Origin: Thiothrix subterranea
GTDB lineage: Bacteria; Pseudomonadota; Gammaproteobacteria; Thiotrichales; Thiotrichaceae
Length of the DNA: 64,000 nt
Reading direction: 5' to 3'
Assembly (NCBI RefSeq): GCF_016772315.1
Contig: NZ_CP053482.1
Coordinates: 3,219,501 to 3,283,500 of the forward strand
A program made the position numbers and the translations under genes. How positions within the stretch are numbered: the stretch's first letter is position 1; every line of letters starts with the position of its first letter. This document shows positions 1-9,238 of this stretch, piece after piece. The notes under the pieces were generated by a model. It was not told the DNA's origin. It was given only the letters and a program-made list of their open reading frames with translations, and searched no databases.

Positions 1-267
1 GGGTTGCACAGTGGTGTCTACATCGTTGTCGGCTTCGTTGTGATTGGGGAGGCGTATGTCAAACGGGGCAGAATAGATGCTGCAAGACTTATCTGTTAAA
101 TGAGAGCGTATCTGAAAGCCCACTTCAAAACTTACCCGCTGATGTTGCCGTGACGGAGCAGCCATTGCATATGCGACACCCTCAATCAGCTCCCAACGCT
201 CATCTTCCGGCCATTTGGCGTAATCGGCGTAGGTAAAGTGTTCTTGCAATTTTTCTGCTGCACCCAT
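1..267 (-). CDS. Uma2 family endonuclease (DUF820), N-terminal part
   Basis: An open frame runs without a stop from an ATG at 265-267 to the window edge (89 codons), so the gene continues beyond base 1. The translation begins MGAAEKLQEHFTYADYAKWP and continues with a conserved block ERWELIEGVAYAMAAPS followed by HQRVSFEV. This is the characteristic start of the Uma2/DUF820 restriction-endonuclease-like fold, which keeps a glutamate in the ELIEG block. The catalytic PD-(D/E)XK residues lie mostly in the missing C-terminal part. A GGAG-type ribosome site sits just upstream of the ATG. Uma2 proteins are common in multiple copies in filamentous and environmental bacteria and their cellular role is poorly defined. 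The family assignment rests on the N-terminal pattern only. Confidence 0.75.
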   Translation of the reverse strand, partial: MGAAEKLQEHFTYADYAKWPEDERWELIEGVAYAMAAPSRQHQRVSFEVGFQIRSHLTDKSCSIYSAPFDIRLPNHNEADNDVDTTVQP

Positions 268-351
268 TGGTCGTACTCCTAAGCTTTTCTCTACATGAGA
301 TTAACCATAGCATATTTCAAGAATGATCTTCTATTTCAAAGATTCAGTGCT

Positions 352-398
352 AAAATCAGTCGTAAGTTTGACTGATTTTGACATGTGGTCAGTCGTAA
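352..398. promoter_or_regulatory. Palindrome plus third half-site upstream of the DUF4143 ATPase gene
   Basis: AAAATCAGTC (352-361) and GACTGATTTT (370-379) form a perfect 10-bp inverted repeat with an 8-nt spacer. The sequence TCAGTCGTAA at 356-365 recurs at 389-398, immediately before the GGAGG ribosome site of the ATPase gene at 415. It could be an operator that blocks initiation or an RNA hairpin. No U-run follows the palindrome, so it is not a convincing terminator. Function is inferred from position only. Confidence 0.55.
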
Positions 399-414
399 AG
401 TTGGAGGATTTCTC

Positions 415-1719
415 ATGGAAAAAGACAAAATCTTCGCTATCCTGAGCGATTGGAACGCTTGGAACAAGCCTTTAACCGCCACGTTCAGCCGCCCGCTGTA
501 CGAGCAGGAAATCGCCCGCAAAGCTAAGTCCGGCGAAGTGATTGTGATCAAGGGCGTGCGCCGCAGCGGTAAATCCACCCTGTTGATCAACGAAATCAAA
601 CGCCTGCAAGCGTCGGGAATGCCCGCGAAAAATATCCTGTTCGTGAATTTGGAAGATCAGCGTTTCTCCCTGTTCGAGCCGCTCACTCTGCTAGAAAAAA
701 TCAAGGAAACCTGGTTGGAATACGTGCAGCCACAAGGCGATACCGTGATTATGCTGGATGAGGTACAAAACATTCCCCAATGGGAAAAATGGGTGCTGAA
801 GGAATACGAAATCGGCAATAGTAAGCTGTACGTCACCGGCTCGAATTCACAATTGCTGGGGGTAGAATTCGGCACAGCCCTCACCGGGCGTTACCTTGAT
901 ATAGAAGTTTACCCGCTGGGCTTCAAAGAGTTCCTGTTATTCCACGCGGTTGAAATCCATTCACGGGCAGATTTCATCCAGCAACAGCTTAAAATCAGGC
1001 AGCTTTTCCGGCGTTACGTGGCGTTTGGCGGTTTCCCTAAAATTGCGCTGACCGATGATGAATTACTGGCGAAAGAAACGCTCAAAGTTTACTTCGATTC
1101 CATCTTACTGCGCGATATTGTCAGCCGTCACAAGCTGAATAATTTCGCGGTGCTTCAGGAATTGTCGCTGTTTTTGCTGTCAAATAATGCCACCCTTAAT
1201 GCCTATAACAAGCTGAAAAACACCTTCAATGTGTCGTTTGAGATGATTCGCGAGTACGTGGAATTTCTGCAAGGGGCTTACCTGATTTTTACGCTCAACA
1301 AGTTTGATTATTCGTATAAAAAACAGGTGGTTAATCCGAAGAAGTTTTATGCGGTAGATACTGGCTTGTCCAATAATGTGTCATTCAACGTATCCGCCAA
1401 GATTGCCCAGAATCTCGAAAATATCGTGTTTTTGGAGCTGAAACGGCGGCATGAAAACGTTTTTTACTACAAGACTGCCAACAATCTGGAAGTGGATTTT
1501 TTGGTGGAACGGGATGATTGCTACGAACTGATTCAGGTGTGTGCAACGCTGCAAGACAGTGCCACCCGCCAGCGCGAATTGCGGGTGTTTGCGGTTGCCG
1601 CAGCGGAGTTACACAAGCCGATCAAGCCGCTGATTCTGACACTGGATGAGAGCGAAACGCTGGTGCAAGACGGTCTAAGCATCGACATTCGTCATGTACT
1701 GGAATGGTTGTGTTTGTAA
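415..1719 (+). CDS. ATP-binding protein, AAA + DUF4143 family
   Basis: A 434-residue P-loop ATPase. Walker A is GVRRSGKS at residues 47-54, and a Walker B-type stretch VIMLDEVQNI lies near residue 110. The region around residues 140-170 (LYVTGSNSQLL) is the usual sensor stretch of this family. The C-terminal third is the DUF4143 domain, which has a restriction-endonuclease-like fold. Here the fold's usual E-V-K is replaced by Q-V-C (EVDFLVERDDCYELIQVC), so nuclease activity is doubtful. The start at 415 is chosen because GGAGG (403-407) precedes it; an in-frame ATG at 385 lacks a good ribosome site. It ends two bases before the convergent recG stop. Such ATPases are accessory, patchily distributed and of unknown function. 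Confidence 0.85.
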   Translation: MEKDKIFAILSDWNAWNKPLTATFSRPLYEQEIARKAKSGEVIVIKGVRRSGKSTLLINEIKRLQASGMPAKNILFVNLEDQRFSLFEPLTLLEKIKETWLEYVQPQGDTVIMLDEVQNIPQWEKWVLKEYEIGNSKLYVTGSNSQLLGVEFGTALTGRYLDIEVYPLGFKEFLLFHAVEIHSRADFIQQQLKIRQLFRRYVAFGGFPKIALTDDELLAKETLKVYFDSILLRDIVSRHKLNNFAVLQELSLFLLSNNATLNAYNKLKNTFNVSFEMIREYVEFLQGAYLIFTLNKFDYSYKKQVVNPKKFYAVDTGLSNNVSFNVSAKIAQNLENIVFLELKRRHENVFYYKTANNLEVDFLVERDDCYELIQVCATLQDSATRQRELRVFAVAAAELHKPIKPLILTLDESETLVQDGLSIDIRHVLEWLCL

Positions 1720-1721
1720 AC

Positions 1722-3806
1722 TTAACTCTGGAAAAACTGCGTAGCCGTTTCGCCATCCGGTTGCTGTAACCAACGTTGGGTCAACGCTTCCACCCGCTCT
1801 GGGTAATGCGCCACCACGTCCCGCGCTGCGGTTTGCACCGCTGGCAACAAATGTTGATCGCGCAGCAAACTGGCAATTCGCAGCCGCACATCTCCCGTCT
1901 GGCGCGTTCCCAATACTTCGCCGGGGCCGCGCAATTCCAGATCAATATCCGCAATCATGAAACCGTCGGTGGTGGTGCGCATCGCATCCAGCCGTTTCCG
2001 CGCCGTCCTGCCGAGTGGATGTTGGTACAGCAGCACACAACTACTCGCAACGCTGCCGCGCCCAACCCGTCCGCGCAACTGATGCAATTGCGACAAGCCC
2101 ATACGCTCGGCATTTTCGATCACCATCAAGGACGCATTCGGCACATCCACCCCGACCTCAATCACCGTCGTTGCCACCAGTAGCTGGATTTCCCCCAGCT
2201 TGAACTGGCGCATAATGCTTTCTTTTTCCGAACCATGCAGCCGTCCGTGTACCAGCCCCACGGCGACATGCGGCAAGCGTTCGTGCAACATCGCAGCGGT
2301 GACTTCCGCCGCTTCGCATTGCAAGGCTTCCGATTCTTCGATTAGCGTGCAAACCCAATACACCTGCCGACCTTCGCGGCACGCGGCTGAAATGCGTTCA
2401 ATCACCTCATCGCGGCGCTCATTGTTCAGGGCAACGGTGGTAATCGGGGTACGCCCCGGCGGTAATTCATCAATCACCGAATAATCCAGATCGCCGTAAG
2501 CTGTCATCGCCAAGGTGCGTGGAATCGGTGTTGCGGTCATCACCAACTGGTGCGGGTAATGGTCGCCTTGCTTGCCTTTTTCGCGCAAGGCCATGCGCTG
2601 ATGCACGCCGAAACGGTGCTGTTCGTCTATAATGATCAGCCCCAGTTGCAGGAATTCGACGGTGCGCTGGAACAAAGCGTGTGTGCCGACCGCAATATGC
2701 CCAATGCCCAGCAACAAATTTTCGACTTTGCGGCGGCGTTGGCGTGGGGTTTGATTGCCGGAAATGTACACCGTTTCCACCCCCAACGGTTCGAGCCAGC
2801 GCACCAGATTTTGGTAATGCTGTTCCGCCAGCAATTCGGTGGGAGCCATGAGCGCGACTTGGAAACCGTTGGCAATGGCGTGTAACGCTGCGGCAACGGC
2901 AACCAGCGTTTTGCCTGAACCGACATCGCCTTGCACCAAGCGATTCATCGGCACGGTTTGTTGCAAATCGGTGGTGATTTCAGCAATCACGCGATTTTGT
3001 GCGCCCGTCGGGGCGAATGGCAAGGTGCGCAACAATTGCCGCCAATAGTGATTGGTTTCTGGCATGGTGTGCGCTTGCACGCGCTTGAGTTCGTGCCGCG
3101 CTTGTTGCACGCCGAGTTGGTGCGCGAGTAATTCCTCGAAAATTAGCCGGTACGGACGCATTCCTTCCACCGTTGAACCCGATGGCGGCGTATGCAATTT
3201 GCGTAATTCGTGCGCCAGCGGCGGAAAACGGTGTTGCTTAACCACGCTTTCCGGCAGCAAATCGGGCAATTCCTCCACATGTTCCAACGCCAAATCAATC
3301 AAGCGGCGTAAACTACGTTGTTGCAAACCTTCGGTCGTGGGGTAAGTCGGCGTCAGTGTGTTCGCAATCGGTTCGTGTTCATCGGCTCTGAGGTAATGGC
3401 ATTCGGGGTGTGCCATTTCCAGCTTCATACCGGATTGGCGCACTTCGCCAAAGCAACGTAGCCATACGCCTTTGCGCAAGCTGTATTTCTGGGCAGAGGT
3501 GAAGTGGAAAAAGCGTAGGATTAGTGTGCCGCTGCCGTCGCTGAGGTAGCACAGCAACATGGTGCGCCCGCGTTGCACCACTTCGGCGTATTCGATTTCA
3601 CCTTCGACCAGCACTTCCTGCCCAACTTTGAGGCTGGCGATCGGGTAAATGCGGGTGCGATCCTGATAGCGCAGCGGCAAATGAAACAGCAAATCTGCCA
3701 CGCGCAAAATGCCGAGCCGTACCAATTTTTCCGCCACCGCATCACCCACCCCACGCAGGGCGGTCACAGGTTGCTGTAAAAAATCGGGTTCGGCTGCTTC
3801 AGTCAT
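1722..3806 (-). CDS. recG: ATP-dependent DNA helicase RecG
   Basis: RecG is a 694-residue monomeric helicase, the family's normal length, that remodels stalled replication forks and Holliday junctions. The N-terminal wedge/OB region (LRGVGDAVAEKLVRLGI, then the VEGEIEYAE strand) precedes two RecA-like lobes. Visible helicase motifs are Walker A GDVGSGKT, the DEQH box (IIIDEQHRFGVHQR), motif III MTATPIPRTLAM and motif VI QLRGRVGRG. It is the last gene on this minus-strand run: aceK lies upstream with a 12-base gap, and the DUF4143 ATPase converges on its 3' end. Nothing unusual was seen. Confidence 0.97.
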   Translation of the reverse strand: MTEAAEPDFLQQPVTALRGVGDAVAEKLVRLGILRVADLLFHLPLRYQDRTRIYPIASLKVGQEVLVEGEIEYAEVVQRGRTMLLCYLSDGSGTLILRFFHFTSAQKYSLRKGVWLRCFGEVRQSGMKLEMAHPECHYLRADEHEPIANTLTPTYPTTEGLQQRSLRRLIDLALEHVEELPDLLPESVVKQHRFPPLAHELRKLHTPPSGSTVEGMRPYRLIFEELLAHQLGVQQARHELKRVQAHTMPETNHYWRQLLRTLPFAPTGAQNRVIAEITTDLQQTVPMNRLVQGDVGSGKTLVAVAAALHAIANGFQVALMAPTELLAEQHYQNLVRWLEPLGVETVYISGNQTPRQRRRKVENLLLGIGHIAVGTHALFQRTVEFLQLGLIIIDEQHRFGVHQRMALREKGKQGDHYPHQLVMTATPIPRTLAMTAYGDLDYSVIDELPPGRTPITTVALNNERRDEVIERISAACREGRQVYWVCTLIEESEALQCEAAEVTAAMLHERLPHVAVGLVHGRLHGSEKESIMRQFKLGEIQLLVATTVIEVGVDVPNASLMVIENAERMGLSQLHQLRGRVGRGSVASSCVLLYQHPLGRTARKRLDAMRTTTDGFMIADIDLELRGPGEVLGTRQTGDVRLRIASLLRDQHLLPAVQTAARDVVAHYPERVEALTQRWLQQPDGETATQFFQS

Positions 3807-3818
3807 GCCGTGAGTATA

Positions 3819-5564
3819 CTATCGCTTGAAGCGCAATGCCTCTGGGTAGGGGAACACATCTTCGTATTGCCCGTTATTAATCTTGTCTTTTTTGTCTTGC
3901 CAATAACGTGCATCCAACAAATTGCGGTGGTATTTAAGGAAAAACTTACGGATTTTGGGCGTAGACAACAAAAACGTACCGAATTCTTCCGGGAACACAT
4001 CGTTAGGCTCGACCGAATACCAAGGTTCGGAACGGAATTCGTCTTCGGGGAAGCGCGGTGGCGGAATTCGGCGGAAATTGCATTCGGTCATGTAGGTGAT
4101 TTCATCGTAATCGTAAAACACCACCCGCCCCAATTGCGTGACCCCAAAGTTTTTATACAGGAAATCGCCGGGAAAAATATTCGCGCCTGCCAGTTGTTTA
4201 ATGGCATTGCCGTAATCGTCTATCACCCGTTCCAGTGTTTCATCATCGGCGGTTTCGATGAAAATATTCAACGGAATCATGCGCCGTTCTAAATAAATAT
4301 GCCGGAATATAATGTTATCGCCGTCAAAGCTAATGCTGCTGGCACAGGTTTCCTGCAATTCTTGCAGCAGTTCTGGTACGAAACGTTCGATTGGCAGCAC
4401 CACATTGGAATATTCCAGCATATCCGCCATGCGCCCCACGCGGTCATGGCGTTTTACCAACTGGTATTTGTCTTCGACTTGTTGGCGGGTGAATTCTTTT
4501 TGCGGTGCAAATTTGTCTTTGATGATTTTGAACACGTAAGGGTAAGAGGGCAGGGTGAATACCATCATGACCATGCCGCGTATCCCCGGCGCGACCACGA
4601 ATTCATCGCTGGAATGCCGCAAATGGTGCAAGAAATCGCGATAAAACGCGGATTTGCCTTGCTTGTGCAAGCCAATCGCCGAATACAGTTCTGAGGTATC
4701 ACGGCGCGGTAATAAGTGCTGCAAAAACGACACCACAGCGGAAGGCACTTGGTGTTCCATCATGAAATACGCTTGTGAATAGCTGAAAACCACCGAAAGT
4801 TGCTTTTCCCCTAGCAACAATGCGTCGATGTACAAACCACCATTTTCATTATTGAGAATCGGCAGCGCGAACGGAATGTCTTCACGCCCGTTGATCATGC
4901 GTCCCACCAAATATGCGGCTTTATTGCGGAAAAACGGGTGGCGAATCACCGAGAGTTGGAAATTCAATTGCGCTTTGCGGGCGGATTTTCCTCGGTAGTG
5001 TTTGACAATGGCGCGGAAAATATTGCGTACATCCCGCTCCAAATTTTCAAATGGCAATTCAAATCCCGCATTTTGTAGAATACGCGCTAGGGATTCGCGC
5101 AAACCAATTTTGCCGGGGTAATAACACAGGTAGCTGGTTTCTTGTGAATCAATGTATTCGGTCGAAATGGAACTGCGCACGAAAATAAATTCGTTGGTGT
5201 AATGCTCACGCGGAAACTGGCGGCAGAATACCGAGGTATAAAAGGTTTCGGCTAATTCGGGTTGTTGGTGATCCAATAACAGACGCATGTAGCAATGTTT
5301 CACTTCACGCCACAGCGCTAGATTCACGGTTTTGATTTCGTAGAGTTCTTGCACCATTGAGACGGTTTCTTTAACGCGCCAATCGTACAACACAATGCGT
5401 TCGCGGGAGGCGAGTTGTACCGCTTTCCAATCGGCTTCTTCAAAACGCTGCCGTGCACCAGCGGTGATTTGCTGGAAAATATCAAAGTGCCGGTTAAAGC
5501 CTTGCAGGATGGTGGTGGCGATGCCGCGTGCAAGAGAATTAATCTGCAAAGCCTGTTCTGCCAT
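3819..5564 (-). CDS. aceK: Isocitrate dehydrogenase kinase/phosphatase AceK
   Basis: This 581-residue bifunctional enzyme phosphorylates isocitrate dehydrogenase on serine to divert carbon into the glyoxylate shunt, and dephosphorylates it again. The ATP-binding segment APGIRGMVMMVFTLPSYPYV and the metal-binding/catalytic stretch NFGV...GRVVFYDYDEITYMTECNFRRIPP match the AceK family closely. Length is typical. It is transcribed away from the isocitrate dehydrogenase gene across a 187-bp region carrying two ATTGTC palindromes. A possible promoter on the minus strand is TTGCAG (5627-5632 complement) with TAATAT (5603-5608 complement), 18 bases apart. AceK normally acts on the homodimeric IDH type, whereas the neighbouring gene encodes the monomeric type. 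No aceA/aceB is in this window. Confidence 0.96.
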   Translation of the reverse strand: MAEQALQINSLARGIATTILQGFNRHFDIFQQITAGARQRFEEADWKAVQLASRERIVLYDWRVKETVSMVQELYEIKTVNLALWREVKHCYMRLLLDHQQPELAETFYTSVFCRQFPREHYTNEFIFVRSSISTEYIDSQETSYLCYYPGKIGLRESLARILQNAGFELPFENLERDVRNIFRAIVKHYRGKSARKAQLNFQLSVIRHPFFRNKAAYLVGRMINGREDIPFALPILNNENGGLYIDALLLGEKQLSVVFSYSQAYFMMEHQVPSAVVSFLQHLLPRRDTSELYSAIGLHKQGKSAFYRDFLHHLRHSSDEFVVAPGIRGMVMMVFTLPSYPYVFKIIKDKFAPQKEFTRQQVEDKYQLVKRHDRVGRMADMLEYSNVVLPIERFVPELLQELQETCASSISFDGDNIIFRHIYLERRMIPLNIFIETADDETLERVIDDYGNAIKQLAGANIFPGDFLYKNFGVTQLGRVVFYDYDEITYMTECNFRRIPPPRFPEDEFRSEPWYSVEPNDVFPEEFGTFLLSTPKIRKFFLKYHRNLLDARYWQDKKDKINNGQYEDVFPYPEALRFKR

Positions 5565-5652
5565 ACCCTACCCACCCAAAATATCCAAGGAAAGAGGTCA
5601 GAATATTACAGGAATATTTATGTGCGCTGCAACAAACGCATTGAAATGGCAT

Positions 5653-5664
5653 ATTGTCGACAAT
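5653..5664. promoter_or_regulatory. Palindromic operator candidate 1 (ATTGTCGACAAT) between aceK and icd
   Basis: A perfect 12-bp palindrome, ATTGTC followed by GACAAT. It fits the TNGTNNNACNA pattern of GntR/FadR-subfamily operators. It lies about 20 bp upstream of the likely aceK -35 and about 20 bp upstream of the icd -35, so one bound regulator could affect both genes. No regulator gene is visible nearby. Confidence 0.55.
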
Positions 5665-5685
5665 TAGTGTTTTATTATGCGGATT

Positions 5686-5713
5686 TTGTGGCGATTTCGG
5701 CCTGTTTTATATA
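5686..5713 (+). promoter_or_regulatory. Probable icd promoter
   Basis: TTGTGG (5686-5691) and TATATA (5708-5713) are 16 bases apart, a good sigma-70 match. The expected start of transcription is about 5720, which falls inside operator candidate 2. Confidence 0.5.
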
Positions 5714-5715
5714 AA

Positions 5716-5728
5716 ATTGTCTGACAAT
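5716..5728. promoter_or_regulatory. Palindromic operator candidate 2 (ATTGTC-T-GACAAT) over the icd transcription start
   Basis: This has the same half-sites as the 5653-5664 palindrome, with one extra central base. The centres of the two sites are about 64 bp apart, close to six helical turns. It sits just downstream of the TATATA box, where a bound repressor would block transcription of icd. Confidence 0.55.
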
Positions 5729-5751
5729 ACCGCTTCTAGGAATACTTATAC

Positions 5752-8022
5752 ATGAATAATGAAACACCAAAGGTCATTTACACACTGACGGATGAAGCGC
5801 CACTGCTGGCGACTTGCTCTTTGCTACCGATTATCCGCACCTTTGCATCAGGCGCTGGCATTGAAATCACCAAAAGTGATCTGTCACTGCCTGCACGTAC
5901 CCTTGTCGAGTTCGCTGACTATCTGAGTGCAGCACAACAGGTATCTGACGATCTGGGGATACTGGCACAACTGACGCAAGAACCGGATAGCAACATCGTC
6001 AAGCTGCCTAATATCAGCGCATCTGTCCCGCAACTGGTAGCGACGGTCAAAGAATTGCAAGCCGCAGGCTACCCACTACCGGATTACCCCGAAGACCCGC
6101 AAACCGAAGACGAAAAAGCCCTGCTGCGCCGTTATTCCAAAGTATTGGGCAGTGCGGTAAACCCGGTACTGCGCGAAGGCAACTCGGATCGTCGCGTCCC
6201 CGCCGCCGTCAAACGTTACGCGCAAACCTTTCCGCATGAAATGAAGGAGTGGAGTCAAGCTTCACGCACCCACGTTTCGCACATGCATCACGGTGACTTT
6301 TACAGCAGCGAAAAATGCCTGACGCTGGATCGTGCCTGCGATGTCAGCATGGATTTGGTGACTAACAGCGGCAAAACCATCGTGCTCAAGCCCAAAGTTT
6401 CCCTGCTGGAAGGCGAAATCATCGACAGCATGTTCATGAGCAAAAAAGCCCTGTGCGAGTTCTATGAAAAGCAGATTGAGGACGCGAAGGAAACGGGTGT
6501 GATGTTCTCGCTGCACGTCAAAGCCACCATGATGAAAGTGTCGCACCCGATTGTGTTCGGTCACTGTGTCAAGATTTTCTACAAAGAGCTGTTTGAAAAA
6601 CACGCGCAGTTGTTCAAGGAATTGGGTGTCAACCCCAACAACGGCATGAGCAGTGTGTATGAAAAGATTGCCACGCTGCCCACTTCGTTGCGTGAAGAAA
6701 TTGAGCGCGATATTCATGCCTGCTACGAACACCGCCCGGAACTGGCGATGGTGGATTCCGCCAAAGGCATTTCCAACCTGCATTCCCCCAACCATGTCAT
6801 CGTGGATGCTTCGATGCCCGCCATGATCCGCAATGGCGGCAAAATGTATGGCCCGGCGGGTAAGTTGAAAGATACCAAGGCGGTGATGCCGGAAAGCACC
6901 TTTGCGCGTATTTATCAGGAGATTATCAACTTCTGTAAAACCCACGGTTCTTTCGATCCGCGCACCTTGGGCACTGTGCCGAACGTCGGTCTGATGGCGC
7001 AAAAAGCCGAAGAATACGGTTCGCACGACAAGACCTTTGAAATTCCCGAAGATGGCGTGGCGCGTATTGTCGACGACCAAGGCAATGTCCTGATTGAGCA
7101 AAACGTGGAAGCGGGCGACATCTGGCGTATGTGCCAAACCAAAGACCTGCCTGTGCGTGACTGGGTGGGTCTGGCGGTCAGACGGGCGCGTGAATCCCAA
7201 TTGCCTGCGGTGTTCTGGCTGGATGAGTACCGCCCGCATGAACATGAGCTGATCAAAAAGGTGAAACTGTACCTGAACGATCATGATCTGACGGATGTGG
7301 ATATTTGCATTATGTCGCCCCTGCGCGGGATGCGTTTCAGTCTGGAGCGGATTATTCGCGGCAAGAACACGATTTCCGTGACGGGCAATATTTTGCGCGA
7401 CTACCTGACCGACCTGTTCCCGATTATGGAAGTTGGCACGAGTGCCAAAATGTTGTCGGTTGTCCCATTGATGAAAGGCGGCGGTTTGTATGAAACCGGT
7501 GCGGGTGGTACTGCGCCAGTCTTGGTTAAGCAATTACTGGAAGAAAACCACCTGAGCTGGGATTCGCTGGGTGAGTTTTTGGCACTGACGGTTTCGTTTG
7601 AACAGGTGGCGAGACAATACGGCAGCAATAAAGCCAAAGTGCTCTCGGTCACGTTGGATGAAGCCATTGGCAATGTGTTGTTGAGCGATAAGTCACCGAA
7701 GCCACGCACCGGCGAATTGGATACGCGCGGCAATCACTTCTATTTGGCGATGTATTGGGCGCAAGCACTTGCCAAGCAAACCGAAGAGCCGGAAATGGCG
7801 GAGCATTTCGGCAAGCTGGCGCAAGTTCTGACGGAAAATGAAGAAAACATCATTACCGAGATTAGGAATGTTCAGGGGCAGCCAGTTGATATTGGCGGTC
7901 ATTTCTTTGCCGATTCCGCAAAGACCAAAGCGGTGATGCGTCCGAGTGCAACGTTCACGAATGCGATTATGGCGGCACGGATGCCGGGCTTTAGTGCGGC
8001 GGAGTTAGACGTGCCTCACTGA
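5752..8022 (+). CDS. icd: Isocitrate dehydrogenase (NADP+), monomeric type
   Basis: This 756-residue enzyme converts isocitrate to 2-oxoglutarate with reduction of NADP in the TCA cycle. It belongs to the large monomeric IDH family (about 740 residues), not the approximately 415-residue homodimeric type. Family blocks seen are [35 protein letters not shown], a [24 protein letters not shown] coenzyme/substrate region and the C-terminal [14 protein letters not shown] / [19 protein letters not shown] blocks. The start is an ATG at 5752. It is divergent from aceK, and the last 32 bases overlap the 3' end of the convergent flavoprotein gene. The two ATTGTC palindromes upstream suggest transcriptional control. 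Whether AceK modifies this enzyme type is unclear. Confidence 0.96.
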   Translation: MNNETPKVIYTLTDEAPLLATCSLLPIIRTFASGAGIEITKSDLSLPARTLVEFADYLSAAQQVSDDLGILAQLTQEPDSNIVKLPNISASVPQLVATVKELQAAGYPLPDYPEDPQTEDEKALLRRYSKVLGSAVNPVLREGNSDRRVPAAVKRYAQTFPHEMKEWSQASRTHVSHMHHGDFYSSEKCLTLDRACDVSMDLVTNSGKTIVLKPKVSLLEGEIIDSMFMSKKALCEFYEKQIEDAKETGVMFSLHVKATMMKVSHPIVFGHCVKIFYKELFEKHAQLFKELGVNPNNGMSSVYEKIATLPTSLREEIERDIHACYEHRPELAMVDSAKGISNLHSPNHVIVDASMPAMIRNGGKMYGPAGKLKDTKAVMPESTFARIYQEIINFCKTHGSFDPRTLGTVPNVGLMAQKAEEYGSHDKTFEIPEDGVARIVDDQGNVLIEQNVEAGDIWRMCQTKDLPVRDWVGLAVRRARESQLPAVFWLDEYRPHEHELIKKVKLYLNDHDLTDVDICIMSPLRGMRFSLERIIRGKNTISVTGNILRDYLTDLFPIMEVGTSAKMLSVVPLMKGGGLYETGAGGTAPVLVKQLLEENHLSWDSLGEFLALTVSFEQVARQYGSNKAKVLSVTLDEAIGNVLLSDKSPKPRTGELDTRGNHFYLAMYWAQALAKQTEEPEMAEHFGKLAQVLTENEENIITEIRNVQGQPVDIGGHFFADSAKTKAVMRPSATFTNAIMAARMPGFSAAELDVPH

Positions 8023-9238
8023 CTGATGCTAACCAGCGGATGATGCCCTCTCCGACCTCTCGTCCGCTGGCAAAGCACGCCGTCAGGAGATAACCACCTG
8101 TCGGCGCTTCCCAATCCAGCATTTCCCCCGCACAAAATACCCCCGGTAAGTGCCGCAACATCAAATTTTCATCCAAGGCTTCAAACGGTACGCCGCCTGC
8201 GGTGCTGATCGCCTCATCAATGGGTGTGGTGGCGGTCACGGTAATCGGGATGGCTTTTAAGGTCGACACGAGCAGTGGAATGTTTTGCCAGTGTGCTTTA
8301 TCCAGCGTTTCAAACAGCAATGCTGCTTTTACCCCATCCAATTTCCAGTGACTTTTCAGGAAGTTGCCCAGCGTTTTGTTGGCGGGCTTTTTGTGTAAAG
8401 CGGCTTCAAGTTGGGCGTGGCTGTGGTTGGGGAGCAAATCCAGATGGAAGGTGGCTGAACCGTGCACATCTAGCGTGTCACGCAAGCGAGCAGAAAAGGC
8501 GTATATCAAGCTGCCTTCCACGCCGCGTGCGGTGACGATCATTTCACCCATGCGCGTTTCGGTTTGACCATTAAGATCGGTGAAACTTAGGGTGACGGAT
8601 TTTAGGGGTGAACCGGCAAAGCGGCTGCTGAGGTGTTCGCTCCATACACACAGAAAGCCGCCGTTGGCGGGTTTTAAGGGAGCGATGGGGATGTGACGGG
8701 CGGTTAGTAGCTTGACCCATGCGCCATCGCTGCCGAGTTTTTTCCAGCTACCGCCACCGAGCGCGAGAATGACGGCGGTGTAGGGAACGGTAATTGTACC
8801 TTGGGGTGTTTCAAACACGAGCTGCCCCTGCGTATCCCACCCCACCCAACGATAACGCGGATGCACCCGCAATCCGTTACGCTTCAGCCGCGCCAACCAC
8901 GCCCGCAACAACGGCGCAGCTTTCATTTCCTTGGGAAACACCCGTCCCGATGTGCCAACAAACGTTTCCACGCCCAATTCCGCACACCACGCCCGCAATT
9001 CCTCCGCGCCAAAACGTGACAACAATGGCTGTATCTGCGGCTGCCGTTCAGCATAACGACCACAAAACGCCTCAAACGGTTCAGAGTGCGTAATGTTCAA
9101 ACCGCCAATCCCCGCCAGCAAGAACTTGCGCCCCAGCGTCGGCATGGCATCGTACAAATCCACTGCATAGCCCGCATTGGTAAGCTGTTCGGCAGCCATC
9201 AACCCAGCGGGGCCGCCGCCAATAATGATCACGCTCAA
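7991..9238 (-). CDS. NAD(P)/FAD-dependent oxidoreductase, HI0933/TIGR03862-like flavoprotein
   Basis: A 415-residue flavoprotein with an N-terminal dinucleotide-binding motif IIIGGGPAGLMAAE (residues 4-17), followed by GRKFLLAGIGGLNITH, the hallmark of the HI0933/BaiN family. The second FAD contact FCAGEMLDWEAPTGGYLLTACFASG is at the C-terminus. The natural substrate is not known. The start codon is TTG (9236-9238) and overlaps the TGA of the upstream permease gene as TTGA, so translation is probably coupled. Its 3' end overlaps the convergent icd gene by 32 bases. Confidence 0.85.
   Translation of the reverse strand: MSVIIIGGGPAGLMAAEQLTNAGYAVDLYDAMPTLGRKFLLAGIGGLNITHSEPFEAFCGRYAERQPQIQPLLSRFGAEELRAWCAELGVETFVGTSGRVFPKEMKAAPLLRAWLARLKRNGLRVHPRYRWVGWDTQGQLVFETPQGTITVPYTAVILALGGGSWKKLGSDGAWVKLLTARHIPIAPLKPANGGFLCVWSEHLSSRFAGSPLKSVTLSFTDLNGQTETRMGEMIVTARGVEGSLIYAFSARLRDTLDVHGSATFHLDLLPNHSHAQLEAALHKKPANKTLGNFLKSHWKLDGVKAALLFETLDKAHWQNIPLLVSTLKAIPITVTATTPIDEAISTAGGVPFEALDENLMLRHLPGVFCAGEMLDWEAPTGGYLLTACFASGREVGEGIIRWLASVSEARLTPPH

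Noticed and set aside
6262-7533. A 423-codon open frame on the minus strand opposite icd
   Set aside because: It mirrors the strongly conserved icd frame, has His/Arg/Phe-rich composition and no recognisable domain; it is a codon-bias shadow.
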